The position numbers and the translations under genes were made by a program. Shown here piece after piece: positions 34,310-45,710 of a stretch of 64,000 bases of DNA; position 1 is the first letter of the stretch; each line of letters opens with the position of its first letter. Under the pieces are notes generated by a model. It was not told the origin of the DNA and ran no database searches. It saw only the letters and a list, made by a program, of their open reading frames with translations. Source of the DNA: Rhyacophila brunnea (Eukaryota; Arthropoda; Insecta; Trichoptera; Rhyacophilidae); contig JAGYXB010000966.1 of assembly GCA_022495005.1 (NCBI GenBank), forward strand, positions 639,842 to 703,841, written 5' to 3'.

Positions 34310-36800
34310 ATTTATATTTATTATTTTTTAACATAACATTAATAACCTAAAAAATAAGCAAAACTGTTAAAAGGTTCTATTATTTTGAAAAGTCCAACAT
34401 GCGTCACTACATGAAGACTATTGAGTGCACATACGTAAAATATTCTATCACAGGGAAACTAAACCATTTTATAAAAAAAATAACATTATCATTATAATAA
34501 ATTGCCAAGAAATAGAAAAAAAAACTATCTGAGATTTTCGCTAAAAGTTGAATAAAACAGCACACGGGCACGTCCACGCTCAAAACTCAAAAAACCCCAC
34601 ACAAACTTAGAAATTAGTGAAACCATCACGAAATAAAATAATATTCAGTATAACAAAATAAGCTCAAAACCATGGGGTAATTTTCAATAAACTTGCAGTA
34701 TTCACCAGGGGTCGGACAATAATAATTATTCTATAATATTTTATTTTTCCTTTATCCGCCTGTTGAAAACCGCCTTTTCATATATGTAAACAATAACAAT
34801 TATGGAAAAACTCGGCTATAATGTCACTGCACAACAAAAGAACACGCTATGTTTTTAACAATATTAATAATGAAAGAAAAAAACGGTAAAATGGTAAAAT
34901 AAAACTGAACACCCCTCCACCAAACGAGAAAAGAAATTAAAACACAATACATAACATTTTTGAACAGTGTCGTCTCAAAATAAATATATTTGAGAACCGA
35001 GAAGCCTATTATAGAACCTTAAAAGTGGATAATATAAATTGATTTGTAAATATTACATATTTAAATCACAATAGTTTATTATTATTGTACACAACCATTC
35101 CTAACTTGTACGGCGTCGATTTGTTTATTGTATCTTTTTGTATTGAAAAATCCAGAAATTAAGACAAAAGAAATTTTCTTACTCTCACTCGTAAAGTATA
35201 ATATTCTAAATTAAATATTTCTGTATGTCGGAAGTAAAAGTTCGGGTGTCACATATCGGAAATTGTTCAGGAGAAAAATGTAAAATAATACAATTATTGT
35301 ATATGTATCTTGAAACCTTTTTCTCTGTGTTATTCTATTTTAATTGTTATCAACAGAATAGTTTTGTTCTGTTACAATTCTATATTTTAGGTTATACTAC
35401 ATAACTTTGACTTCTTGAAAATAACTTTGAAAACCCGACATTATACATACAATAATTTAACTTAATCATATTTTAGTGTAGGTCATTCATTATTTTTCAA
35501 ACAACATTACAACGAATTTTCGCCAAGAAAATGGACACCCGACCTTTTACTCCTGATATACAGATTAAAAACTCACGTCTTTTGTTCAATATATTCAAAT
35601 TAATAGAAAGTATTTTACTAATAAATTAATAGTAAATAATGAACGGAAGATATGAGTTTAGATACTTATAAATTATTATAAAAAGAAAACATATATATTT
35701 TTGTAATTGTTGTCGATGAGTATGCAGGCTTTTTCGTTGTAGTAGGAATTCATAATATATTACTTATCTTTGGATTTTATATATGTTTAACTATTTGTAT
35801 TAATTCATTCATTTATGAATAACTAGATATATTTATCATAATTTGAAGAAGGAAACATTGTGCAAAGCACTTCCATATTTATTATAATATAGAAAAGAGA
35901 AAACACCGAATCATGCAAAAACCCCTAGATCACAGTAAACAAGCCATTCTCTTCACGAAAATTACAACAGATAAAAAATGTATTAATTTCAATACCTTAC
36001 TAAGTTATTTTATTAGGTATGTAAAAGCCCAAAAACCCCAAATTACTTCTGACATAAATAATTTTTGAACAGTTATATAAGTATGGGGTTTAAAACTGAA
36101 ATTTTAGATGCATTGAAATCTTTGACTTTTATCTTGTAACAACATAATATTTAATAATTATTAGTGCAAGCCTCTCATACAACATCTAAAAGAAGCTACA
36201 TCGCATTAAGTAAGATTATTTTATGTGTTTTACAACGATATCTATATATATATATAAATCAACTCACTATAACTATATTAGTTTCCTGTTAATCCAATTT
36301 CATCTCATATATTATATATTTATAATATGTAGTTTTTTTCATGTGTAAAGATTGTTGTTATTCATATTGACGAAATTTACAGGCTATAAAATTTAGACAG
36401 ATTCATTATAAATGTGTGTGTATACTCTCATAAATTAAAGATAATCCGCCACCAACAACAAACAGCAAAAGCTGGACATCAATATGAAATAAAAATTTGA
36501 TGTAGGTTATCTTCAATATTCATAAAATATTTAATGTGGCCCCTAAAAACTCTACAAAATCAAATAAACTGTATTAAGTTCTTTCGTTTCATTGTTGTGA
36601 TATTTTCATCCACTAAATGCTGTATCTAACTATAATTTTAATTAAGTGGACTGTCTGCCACCAAAATATATCAACCATGTTTCAATGAAACTGTACAAAT
36701 TATACACATGACAAAGCTATGAGGTTTATTGTATATAAATGATCAAATCATCGATTCAATTGGCAGTACATATAGGTATTTAAGATATATTTTATTTTCA
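34310..36800. other. AT-rich stretch, no gene supported
   Basis: Very AT-rich with many short A- and T-runs. No exon-like composition, reading frame or repeat family was recognised. Confidence 0.5.
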
Positions 36801-36841
36801 ATCTAATGAAATAATTGGTTATCTATATTTAGTTCAGTGCA

Positions 36842-36981
36842 GTGGATGAAAGTGACAACATAGAGGCGAAATCAACGCAGTTTATAAGAGATTGTCATTA
36901 TGGTATTCCTGATAAACACAAATCTGGCTGGCCGGGTTATAAAGAGGACGACCACACATTGGTGATGGTGATGTTAAAATA
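36842..36981 (+). other. Short coding-like segment, possible terminal exon or old repeat
   Basis: After TCTATATTTAGTTCAG, an acceptor-like sequence, an open frame of about 45 codons begins AVDESDNIEAKSTQFIRD, includes the phrase SGWPGYKEDDHTLV and ends in TAA at about 36981. Codon composition is unlike the AT-rich surroundings. No family was recognised and no matching upstream exon is visible. Roughly 110 bp later, a separate 18-codon Cys-rich frame starts MACDPEECDSKC. Either may be chance. Confidence 0.15.
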
Positions 36982-38269
36982 AGCACTGGGGCGTTGTGAG
37001 CTCGGCCTTTGCAACAAATACGGGCGATATAATCGTGCAAATGCAGAAAACAATAAATAAATAAATAGTAATTATTTTTAATATTGAAACCTGATGGCTT
37101 GTGATCCAGAGGAATGTGATTCGAAATGTTCTTATAAAGACCAAGTTTGACAAAAATTTGGGGGATCCAATATGATAAAAATTCCTATCGGTAATTAAGC
37201 AGATTTTTTTTTAATTCACTCGTGCATTTTTTTTATTATTATTACTATCGATGTTATACTATAACATGTTTTTATTTTGATTTTAAATAACATTAAATTT
37301 ATCATCGATCTGTCAGATTAAAATAGTGTTAACAGTTTCAGAAAAATTCCCGTTAGGTATTTCAACCAAGGACAGCATGCAGATAGTATAGCTAAATGTG
37401 TCTTTAACGCAACTTTGCACACGGACCTGACTTACATTAATGATTTATTATATGGGTTTTAAAGGCAGATATAAAAATGTGGTTTAAAAAATAAAAGAGA
37501 ATAACGGATGTAGGTACCCACTAGGTAGAGATAACATTACATTCGTTTTATGAAATTTGGTCAACGTGAATCACAAGCCAGCGGAAAATTATAATTTTGT
37601 ACCCGATTTTACGGTGTTGCAATATCGCCCATAAAATTGCTTACAAATTGTTTTAATAATAAAAACTCACGATAAAATCAATCGTCAAAAATAAAAACTA
37701 AATAAACAAAACAACAAAACAATCCCACTCTCACTCTTTGTAATTTTTAGATGTATAAAATTGATTTCATTTATTTTACATTTGTGTTCGAGCCATTGTC
37801 CTTTAGCAGACGACGGGTATATTTCAGCCATTAGATCTTCTGCAATAAAATATAAGGAAATTGCGCTGAATATTCCCAGTTTTTCAATAGATGGTGCTGT
37901 ATCATCACTCACGACTATCCAATAAAGGCGGGAAAATCGCCAACCATTCGACATATAACAAAATATCCATTGTATAACAATGTTGCCTACATTAAAATTA
38001 AACATACTTAAATAAAATAACAGTAATATTATAAAACAGTACATAATTAATAATAATAATATACCATTTAGTGTAATAAAATGACAACATTCGCATGTAT
38101 GCAATTTTACGGAGGCACTTTTGTTTTTAACTGCAGAAAAACGATAAGATAACCAATAGTTTATAATTATGGGTGTTAACACTGTAGCACGATTTATTTT
38201 TACAAATAATGACGCATAACATGTAAAAACATATGTTTGAATTTACATGGAATTACGTGACTATAAATA

Positions 38270-38610
38270 CACAAGAGTTTTTTCATATATACATAATTTG
38301 AAAACATCTCATGCATATACACACTAGAAAAAATCGTTTATGTAGAAAAAAAAATACGACGCCCGACAGGACTTGAATCTGTATCTGCTGGATTCGCGCC
38401 AGTATGTTTTACCATTAAACTACGGGCGCCTTAGATAATTACGACGATTTTAACTAGAACATGCTTATCGAATTGCGTTATAAGGTTGGCTATCGGTTTT
38501 GGTATATTAAATTAATGTAAGTATCAATTAATTCGTTAATTACTAACCGACGTCGCGGATTACTCCATTATTTAATTTTTATAACGTACTTATACTTGCT
38601 AATAATTTTC
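38270..38610 (-). repeat. tRNA-headed repeat family B with 5' extension
   Basis: On the minus strand the extension (AAAATTATTAGCAAG, GACGTCGGTTAGTAATTAAC, CTAGTTAAAATCGTCGTAATT) leads to GGCGCCCGTAGTTTAATGG (box A TAGTTTAATGG). This continues through ACTGGCGCGAATCCAGCAGA to box B GATTCAAGTCC and ends CTGTCGGGCG. The first and last seven bases of this unit can pair (GGCGCCC with GTCGGGCG), so the acceptor stem of a tRNA-like fold is preserved. A T-run and the family tail (TCTACATAAACGATTTTTTC) follow. Confidence 0.66.
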
Positions 38611-39823
38611 CCGATTTTCCCATTGCGTTCAACGCACATGTTCAACGCATGCGACCGACGGACACTAAAAATATTTATGTACGTATTCAATGTGCATATT
38701 ATTTAGAGTCGTTTTTCGCTCATAAGGGCGAATGCTCACATGCAAATTTTAATACAACGCACAGCTGCGTTTTACACATGCGTTGAACGGACTAGCATGT
38801 TATTTTATTTTTAAATTATCGTATTTTTAATTTGTCGCGAAATATAAAAGACTATGTTCAATAACGGTGTAACAAATCAGATGTAATGCAATTCCTATCC
38901 AGGTTGCAGTTAATAATCCGTGTGACACGACACGCTGCGGAATATTTGAAATGATTACGCGAGTATGATGCGACGAAAAATGCATATGTCATTATCTACG
39001 TGTATACCAATGAAGGACTCAGGGCTTTCGTGTCGTGACAATAAATTGACAATACAAGGTGCTTGTTTAAATTTAATACGACATTGAAAGCAGGTACCAT
39101 AAATGATATTGTTAAATAAATATTGCCAACAGTTACTCTCAAGCGATGTAAAAATAATCGTAAACCATAAAACGTTATTCGTTATTATTATTTTTAGGAA
39201 TATTTTTTTCCCGATTGACATTACGGGAGTGAAAGCTCATTATCAATAATGTTTATACCGAATAAATATTGATAAAATGACAACGATAACACTGTAAACA
39301 ATATGGTTGATAAAATAAATGTATAAACCTGTTTTATCGAGGTATGAAAATAATGAAAAAGATAATAAGTATTAAAGGATTTATCAAAGCGTTTCCATAC
39401 GTTTACTGTTGCGTGGGGTGCTGATATTGTATAATTAAATTTTAGGTATATTTCTCAACAAGGTATGTGATGATTCTAAGAAACTATTAAAATAACCACA
39501 ATTAATTATGATCTGATACAAATGTCTGCATTCAAAGAAAGAACTGCTAAATCTGGGCTATAAGCCAATAGTCACAACACAAATCGAAGGATTTTTGATA
39601 AAATTTCTTGTAGTGTTCGGCAGCAATCGGGTGCAAACCTGACTGCTGTCACTATTTATTACTTACAATCATTTCTCTACGAATATACGACTGCATTTTG
39701 GTCAGTATCGAGAGTGTATTACGTAGTATAAACTGAACCAATTATTTTAACAAATGGTGGTCAATTAGCGAAGATCAATCATCTTGCAGAACTCCTGTAT
39801 TGTGTGTCAATACACGCGACTAA

Positions 39824-40461
39824 GGCGCGAACCAAATTGAGGTGCATGTCGCGGACTATTACATGACGTCACAGTGAGCTGCCGCTACGGGGAAAAATGT
39901 GTAATGTTGTTGTACTTAGTAAAATGTTATCGGACTGATGCTCCCATCCCGTAGCACATTTTGAACCTTTAAACGAACATTGTCAGTTGGTCTGCTGTAA
40001 AATCACCGAAATCACTAAAACAACAATGAGGTCATCTCACGTTGAACTGGACTGCATCGACACATTCATGACGTTTTGAACGTTTTTATCATATTACACA
40101 TGCCTACACTTTTCGAATGTCATCTTAAATTCACGTTTTTTTTGGTTTTTTAGCGGTTGGCACTATGTATTTTCGATAAGAAAGTTGTCTATTATCTACG
40201 GTCTGCAAGTTGGGTTCTGTTCAAATTATTATCTATGGATGTCATGCCACAAGTATTTTAATGTACGCACACGTAGAAACTGTTAAAATTAATTGAAATT
40301 AGCATGAATGATTAATAATAATTCAAATTACTAACACATTATAGTAGGCGATCTTCATCAGTGTCGTTCTTCAGTGAATTTACAGAGATGGTACCATAGA
40401 CTAAATTTGTCGCAGCGGCAGCGTGATAGTAGGCGATATGCACCTCAATTTGATTCGCGCT
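39824..40461. mobile_element. Harbinger-like MITE (638 bp)
   Basis: The ends are inverted repeats: left GGCGCGAACCAAATTGAGGT, right reverse-complemented AGCGCGAATCAAATTGAGGT. The similarity continues through GCATGTCGCGGACTATTAC and GCATATCGCCTACTATCAC to GCTGCCGCT in both arms. TAA flanks both sides (39821-39823 and 40462-40464). A 3-bp TAA duplication with GGC ends fits PIF/Harbinger. No transposase is present. The class is inferred. Confidence 0.65.
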
Positions 40462-40679
40462 TAAGAAACTCAGAACTTTTTATTTCACTGTTATAATAGT
40501 AAAAAGGTCTTTCTAGATGTTAATTTAATCGTGGATTGTCTAAACTAAACTAAGTCTAGTGTATGTATATTCCATAATATACCTACATTGTTTATTTAAC
40601 CTATCTATACAAACACCTTGTATTTTATGTAAAAATTGCCCATGTCACTTCAGTAACTGCATAGGGTTCGTGGCAATAA

Positions 40680-41010
40680 CGCATCTGAGATAATGGCGCA
40701 TGCGCACACACACGAGTGCTTCGGTTGGCAAGCCTTATCGGCGGGAAACGCCATTTTACTCGGTCCGCCGTCGCATGACCTCGATTCCGCGGGAAACCGA
40801 CGCCGTGGAATCATTCCGTCGCACGGAAAACTATACGCGAAACTACACACAATATACCTAATCAATTTAATTATTATTTTGCGACAGGCCTCAGACTGGA
40901 TGACCTGTGACGTGGCCAATTTCTGCATTCGCGTGCGCGCGGGAAATTGCGCGCCATTTTGCAAATCGCGTGCCGCCATTTTGCTTTCTCGAATGTTGTC
41001 ATTTTATTCA
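40680..41010. promoter_or_regulatory. CpG-rich island with E2F-like and GCCATTTT sites
   Basis: Three GCGGGAAA words (40741-40748, 40789-40796, 40939-40946) match the E2F consensus TTTSSCGC in reverse. Three GCCATTTT words (40750-40757, 40953-40960, 40975-40982) resemble YY1/Pho-type sites (GCCAT core). CG dinucleotides are dense compared with the rest of the window. Overlapping frames of 65-117 codons on both strands arise from the low stop density and show no protein signature. It could be a promoter for an upstream exon of the RBM24/38-like gene or an independent enhancer. No splice donor was securely linked to it. Confidence 0.4.
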
Positions 41011-42360
41011 AAATTGGAAAGTAAAGAAAGACGACACCGTTATTAAAATACTGAAACACATACATACATATTTTCAAAATACTTTTTTCTTAATTATTGG
41101 TTGAACGATCATCAAACAACGTGTCTTCTCATAGGTAACGAAAGTCATACATTTCTTTTATGATGTATAATTTTATTATGTATTATAAATCTCTAGGTTT
41201 CTGTAAAGATGCTTTGCTGAGCTATCATTGACATGCTCAGCCTTCACATTTCAAAATCTTTCATAAGATTGCATTTATCGCGACCGAAATCATTTGCTAA
41301 AACGAGATTAACGAAGCGAAGGTTAAAAAAAACACATTTGAAAAGACAGCTTGTTCGCAGACCTGTTCCTTTACGCCAAGATCAACTTTGAGTGCTTTCA
41401 ACATTTTTCTAAGGGTATCGAATTTCCTCGGAAGTATATTTTTTGTGAATAGTATTATGAGTACATAAACCAAGTGCTGATTAAAATTAGAAACCATAAT
41501 GTCAAAATAAAAGTAAAACCTTACCCATATTGGCTAGGTAAAACTGTGGGATATCCTGTCGTTCTAATTCCAGCGGTAAAGGGGAATCCTGAAACAAAAC
41601 AAAAGATACTAAGTAAATACATTGCTAATAAACAAAACCCTGATTTAAATCAAAGATGGGCCAATATTCTACATATAAATATCATCAATGCCTGAAATCA
41701 TTAAGTATTCATTAAGTCATCAGTAAGTAATATTGTTTTATATGTTCAGTTATGACCAAAAGTTATTAATTATTATCATAGACAAAACGCCTATCCGCTT
41801 GGAAAATTTTGTAGTTCAAAATATATACTCGTAGTATTTGAGAAGAAATTGTCTCATTCGAATTTCGAATAGGTACATTCTCTTTTCAACAAAAGTATAA
41901 TTCAAAACACAATACCCACCTAATTTATTGTAAAAATATTTTTAATTCATTTATTACATTTTAAAAAGCTTCAATTAATAGCCGAAAATGTATTGCATAA
42001 CATACCTACTGAACGTAAATTCAGAGACGAGATGAAAGATATGTCATTAATTACTAATAAAATACAAATTGAAATTCAAAAGGACGTCGAATAAATTACA
42101 TTAACGACTTTATAATCTCAGATAATATAAATAAAATTGGTGCCAACACACAAAGAGGTAGGTATGCAGGCTACGTATTTTTATTTAATTCCACGTGATC
42201 TACGTTTTTATTATAAATAATAATTATAATATCTACATATCTATTATTACATGTCATTGATTATTACACAATAATAGGTAGGTATATGAAAATAAAGATA
42301 TTATAAGATACATAGTATAATATAATCGTAAGTTCGTCGATATATCGTCATAATATAACC

Positions 42361-42980
42361 CACCCACGATGGCCGAGCGGTAACGTGTCGGCCTATAATG
42401 CCGTGGGTTTCTGGTGCGAATCCTGGATCTGGCAAATTCACATCTTGTTTTTCAATGTGTATTTGGACCCAGAGTATAGACTTAATAGATTGGTTAACAT
42501 TAGGTATTGCAATACCGCTATTTCAAAACCGTTATCCCAGTATCTTTCGATACCGAAATACCGATTTAAAAAATCAGACAATATCGATATATTCGGTATT
42601 GAAAGTGGAAACAATATGACGTATTAATTAGCATAAAAGGCTTAACAGGACTGTAATTTTTTTGTCGGGTTACGCGATGTCTGGTTTACTTCCGTGGCTT
42701 TTCATCGTCCTTGGTGACCAGCAATGCAAACTGCTGTAAAATATTATAATTTTAAAGAGATTTTTACGTAGGTGTATGTTTATTAGATACTTCTGTTTTT
42801 TTCGTTTATTTTACGAATACCGGTATTTAATAGGAATTACCGAAATACCGGTATTGGTATTTTCATTCAGTTTTGCAATCCCTAGTTGACATCAATTTCT
42901 CGTGAAAAGAACATTGTTAACACAACCTCCACTATGTGGACGAGCATGTGATGAAGATCGTGAAGCAGTATTAGTAATAA
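42361..42980 (+). repeat. SINE family A, copy 3, split by a hAT MITE
   Basis: The head CCCACCCACGATGGCCGAGCGGTAACG carries box A TGGCCGAGCGG. Box B is GGTGCGAATCC, about 45 bp downstream. The body (CACATCTTGTTTTTCAATGTG, GGACCCAGAGTATAGACTTA) stops at 42500 and resumes at 42885 with GTTGACATCAATTTCTCGTG..CACTATGTGGACGAGCATG, exactly where the copy at 7905-8134 is continuous. The intervening 384 bp are a separate element. Confidence 0.75.
42501..42884. mobile_element. hAT-type MITE nested in a SINE
   Basis: The ends TAGGTATTGCAATACCG and, reverse-complemented at the right, TAGGGATTGCAAAACTG are hAT-like TIRs. The 8-bp flanks GTTAACAT (42493-42500) and GTTGACAT (42885-42892) differ at one position, an 8-bp target duplication. 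The interior is rich in CGATA/ACCGGTATT words (AATACCGGTATT-type palindromes) and has no transposase. Confidence 0.85.
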
Positions 42981-43085
42981 TAGCGACATAAAATTCATTT
43001 CTAAATAAAACACGGTTCTGATCGGTTTACACTTTACAGGAAGCCAGCAGCAAACAAATTTTGAAAATAGCCGATATACTGGATT

Positions 43086-44895
43086 ATTTGTTAGGTTTTT
43101 TTTTTTTTTTTGTGATTTTACCGAGGCTTTGACTGCGACTCGCTGTCATATCGCCTCTTCTCTTCTAGAAGGGGATCCTTCGATCAGGTCCTCACTCCTA
43201 TTCTGTTTAATGGCTTTATAATTATTTTGTCTAGCTCTTCCGTCTTTCTTTCTTTCTTCTTTAGACGCCAGTGTTTTATGCACCACAATCGCTCTCCTCC
43301 GTATCCATCCCTTCTGTATTTTCGATACATCGTGTAATCATTGAATTTCAGTTAGTCTAATTCAGACCTCAGCCAAGTCTCTGAGATTAATGCTATTGAA
43401 ATTTTTTGTCTTATTAAGTAGAGTTCTATATCATCCTTTTTTTGCTTCATACTTCTGGCATTCCATTGTAAAATCCTAATTTGTTTTTATTATCCATTTT
43501 GCTCCAGAACCTCCCCTAGAATTTCCTTTAAGTGTCCTTCTTTGAATTGTTTGCATACCCAGTCCACTGCTTTAATTATTAGTTGTTTAATGATCTGCTG
43601 CCAGTCTCCCCCTTTCAGCAAGACTTTCATAATTTCTCCCATCGCGTTAACCTCTGTCTTCCCCTTTGAATTTTTCTTATTTTTTGTAGGCTTTACGCTA
43701 CTACCCGTAGATATTATTGTTGAGCCTGAAGCTTCTACCACCGCTTCTTCTTTCTTTTTGATTTCCTTAGTTTTTTGAATTGTTTGGCTTTCATCTCTTC
43801 CTACGATTTTTTTTTGTTTTAATATGTCAGCATAGCTATTATTTAACATATTTTTTTTTGCTCCCTTGAAAGGTATGTTCATTTTTTTCATTGCTTCTTT
43901 GCAATTCTTTTCCTCTTGCCACTTTGGGCATTTTTGGCTGTTTGCCGCGTGGTTACCTTTGCAATTGCAGCACGTAATTTCCTCATTTTTTTCGCAGGTT
44001 TTGTGGTTTTCACCACACTTAGGGCACGTTTCTACTGTACGTCCGCAATTGTTCGCGATATGCCCATATCGCCAGCATTTGTAGCATTGCATAACCCTGA
44101 ATACATACGGTTCTACAGCAAAAGAGACTCCATATATGTAAATTGTTCTCGGCAATATTTTCTATAAGAGCAGGAGTCATTCTCTTTGGTCACAAAACCG
44201 AGATCTTTGAGTTCTCCAGCTTGTTTCACTTTATCTGCTTCTTTTTCGTCTTCTACTTGAATGTACGTCTTTAAATTTTTATTGTAAATTTTCTGTACTT
44301 TTACTCCTGCCTTATGCAGCATCTGCGCTATTTTTAACTTTAATGGAATTTTACTTCCTGTCGCTATCATGACGATGTTTTGGTTTCCCTTTGGAGTGAC
44401 CCCAGAGTCTCTTCTGGGTTTTTTTCCAGAGGTCACCGTCTGCCATTCTTCTTCTTTTTCTCCAACCACTTCCTCTTCATCATCGTTTCTTTTCTTCTTC
44501 GTTTTTTTGGTTTCATTCACTTCCATCGTGGTGTTTTCCATTTTATTGCTTTTGCCGTTCACGCGGTCTTGGAATTCGCGCAACAGTGTGAACAAAAAAC
44601 AGTGTGGACAACCCCTCGCTTTACAGCGTTTGACGCACTCCCCGCACAAAGTGCACTATCCGTGCAACAATAAATATTTTTCAATTTTTCTCAAGCACTG
44701 GCACTGATTGTCAAAATCACATGGGACCACACATGTTGAGTTTATTGTCAAATTCATTTACAAACAATATTATTTTTGTTGTATCCCGTATTTATAACCG
44801 TTCGCGAGTAACCGGGCGAATAGCGACCCGAATACGCAAGCGAAGTTGTACAACCTCACTCCACCGCTGTTGGCTTCCGACTGATTTGTTAGGTT
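43086..44895 (-). mobile_element. Internally deleted LINE with intact ends, poly(A) tail and 12-bp target duplication
   Basis: Identical 12-mers ATTTGTTAGGTT (43086-43097 and 44884-44895) bound a 1,786-bp insertion. Read on the minus strand, it begins CAGTCGGAAGCC, as in I/Jockey-type LINEs, and has a 5' UTR with GGTTATAAATACGGG. It encodes an ORF1 gag and the N-terminal start of an endonuclease ORF2 (LQWNARSMKQKKDD, then ISETWLRSELD, then RRDGYGG). It then jumps to a short 3' part and ends GGTAAAATCAC plus a run of about 17 A. Most of the endonuclease and the whole reverse transcriptase are missing. With both termini preserved, it looks like a non-autonomous derivative that was mobilised in trans. 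Confidence 0.85.
43490..44649 (-). pseudogene. LINE ORF1 (gag-like, CCHC zinc knuckles), one frameshift
   Basis: The first part (44649-44113) starts MCGECVKRCKARGC and includes a Lys/Glu-rich segment and an RRM-like portion (LKIAQMLHKAGVKVQKIYN). The frame changes near 44160. The second part (44155-43490) then reads LPRTIYIYGVSFAVEPYVFRV and three knuckles: CYKCWRYGHIANNC (a perfect CX2CX4HX4C), CPKCGENHKTC and CCNCKGNHAANSQKC. This triple-knuckle arrangement is typical of Jockey/I-clade ORF1 proteins, which bind the element RNA. The tail is Lys-rich and ends in a stop at 43490. The single frameshift may be a recent lesion. Confidence 0.85.
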
Positions 44896-44906
44896 AGGTT
44901 AGGTTT
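44888..44906 (+). repeat. Short (TTAGG)n telomere-like run at the LINE insertion site
   Basis: GTTAGGTTAGGTTAGGTT contains three units of the insect telomere motif, and the LINE's target duplication overlaps the first. Three units are too few to call a telomeric relic with confidence. Confidence 0.4.
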
Positions 44907-45637
44907 TCATTCTTGAATTTATGAATTTTGCCAAAGTCAGCTATGAAAATTGAATTAATGTTCATATTGAATCCAATAAAATTGGAGAGCGTTTAGTATA
45001 CGGTCATCTCTTTCCGATAATAAAGCTCACGGCGAACTGTGCCACAGTGAAATGTGTTACGTACATTTTACATGTAACCCTAATTCGGACACTTTCCGGT
45101 ACCACTGGACGAATCCTACCATTCCATCCAGCGATTGTCTCTTCTCCGAGCTATCTGTCCAGTCAATTTCCCACTTTTAATGTGTATAATTTAGTGTATC
45201 CGTTGTATAATGTGGATAATTAAATTTATGACAGTAATTTTGTCTTCTTGGGTTGAACATGCATTATATTATTTTAAGTGCCTGAAATTCAGAAGCTTAG
45301 AATAATAATCTGATTCTAATATAAGCACTTCGGTGTCACAGAACGCGTACGCGAGAAATACCTACACATATTACAACGGACATTTTGTGTTATGTGAAAA
45401 TAGTGGGGTATTTTTAGAAAATATATTTAAATCAGTGCTACTTCATCTCGACGAACAGTAAATAATCAACTAACAAGATCTTTGGACTTGTTGATTATTC
45501 TATGAACAGATGAGTTTTTGTTTCAGACATTGCCAAATAATTGAATTGGTATTATATCCAACCGGGTGAAACTATCATTTTATAATGGAATGTCAAAAAC
45601 ATCGGGAACTAAGGGTCGTGGGGTAACTAATAAATAG

Positions 45638-45710
45638 GGGTCGTCCGTATATGACGCCAGGCCTGATAAAATGTGGTGATTTTATGACGAAGTGTACCTA
45701 TTAAGTTTTT
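45638..45710 (+). mobile_element. Possible terminus of a DNA transposon
   Basis: GGGGTCGTCCGTATATGACG resembles the GGTCGTCCATAAATTACG ends common to insect DNA transposon remnants. No partner terminus was found nearby, so this is a fragment at best. Confidence 0.25.

Noticed and set aside
37090..37577. Possible TIR element with TGGCTTGTGAT at both ends
   Set aside because: Only about 12 bp match, the similarity decays at once and no target duplication is visible.
37685..38182. 165-codon minus-strand open frame
   Set aside because: It is the longest minus-strand frame in AT-rich DNA, but the protein is Ile/Leu/Phe/Tyr-rich with no motif, no exon-like composition and no splice support. Likely chance.
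38350..38432. Possible functional tRNA gene (minus strand)
   Set aside because: The acceptor-stem complementarity is suggestive, but the unit is part of a dispersed repeat with shared 5' and 3' extensions, so it was annotated as a repeat.
40650..41104. Several overlapping 65-117-codon frames on both strands
   Set aside because: They reflect low stop density in the CpG-rich island. None has a recognisable protein pattern and they overlap on opposite strands.
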